From the NCBI GenBank assembly GCA_905221605.1, contig CAJNDS010000091.1:844238-908237 (forward strand): a DNA stretch of 64,000 nt, read 5' to 3'. Shown here piece after piece: positions 63,759 through 64,000 of this stretch. A program made the position numbers and the translations under genes. The notes beneath the pieces were generated by a model. That model had not been told where the DNA came from. It saw only the letters and a list, made by a program, of their open reading frames with translations, and did no database searches. Source of the DNA: Symbiodinium natans (lineage: Eukaryota; Sar; Dinophyceae; Suessiales; Symbiodiniaceae). The stretch's first letter is position 1; the number at the start of each line of letters is the position of its first letter.

Positions 63759-64000
63759 CGAATACATACACACACACACCCTTAACCTTTATACAAACAT
63801 CTCAATCCTTGAAGAGGCGAAGGTAGACACATATCGGTATCTATATCTGTATCTAGATGTGTATATATGTATATGTATATATATATATAGATTTGAGTAT
63901 ATACATCCCTAAACCCTATAACGCCAAACCTGCGCATGTTGAGCTCCGCGACAGCAGCGCTGCTGTCTCTGTGTTCGTGCCCACCGGCTCCTTCCGTCGG

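Larger units (their letters stand above)
59398..64000. repeat. Third telomere-type repeat zone
   Basis: Arrays at 59398-59480 (CCCTAAA alternating with TCCTAAA), 60085-60185, 60300-60340, 60460-60520, 60630-60735, 61400-61480 and 62040-62130, again in both orientations. Between them lie a few exon-like islands listed separately, and otherwise nothing recognisable. Confidence 0.9.

Overview
The window looks like nuclear DNA of a dinoflagellate, most likely a Symbiodiniaceae relative. The reasons are: very many interspersed TTTAGGG/CCCTAAA tracts; small exons joined by GT, GC and probably GA donors; long homopolymer tracts; a head-to-tail gene order with essentially every supportable exon on the minus strand; and protein styles typical of dinoflagellate gene models. 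No rRNA, tRNA, CRISPR or bacterial-type operon is visible. Most genes are broken into 40-120 nt exons, so ORF scanning misses them; I located many by hand from splice sites, reading frame and phase agreement.

Layout. 1-8.2 kb: telomere-type arrays and small minus-strand exons of one or more unrecognised genes (two phase-consistent chains, 6791->5190 and 5024->2891). 8.4-36.7 kb: a different kind of DNA, almost without TTTAGGG but tiled with about 140 copies of the heptamer GTCTGAC on the plus strand (GTCAGAC in the coding sense), through exons, introns and repeats alike. It holds a seven-copy ~400 bp tandem repeat (8.7-11.3 kb), a C5 cytosine methyltransferase-like gene (15.1-13.4 kb), a second gene with a methyltransferase-like C-terminus (17.8-16.2 kb), a multi-exon gene with a glycine-loop (SAM-type) segment (22.7-18.8 kb), hAT-transposase-like exons with a zinc finger (30.8-24.2 kb), low-complexity N-terminal exons (35.4-31.2 kb), a foldback element (17.9-18.5 kb) and a ~200 bp higher-order satellite (27.4-29.0 kb).

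36.7-53.4 kb: telomere-type repeats return. A minus-strand gene can be read as short exons coding for at least two somatomedin-B-like 8-cysteine domains, each split over two exons, with telomere-type arrays in the introns. Three families of short inverted-repeat (MITE-like) elements lie in the same introns, and one begins exactly at a splice donor. 53.5-59.3 kb is a repeat-poor island with an intronless membrane-anchored coiled-coil protein and a caspase-like (C14) protein that keeps both catalytic residues. 59.4-64 kb returns to telomere-type repeats, variant 9-mers (TTTATAGGG), isolated exons and microsatellites.

The strongest candidate for something undescribed is the GTCTGAC domain: a strand-biased 7-mer about 80-fold over expectation, confined to 28 kb with sharp edges, present in coding DNA in all three frames, and nearly exclusive with the TTTAGGG domain around it. 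Function is unknown. The exon calls are manual readings without transcript support.
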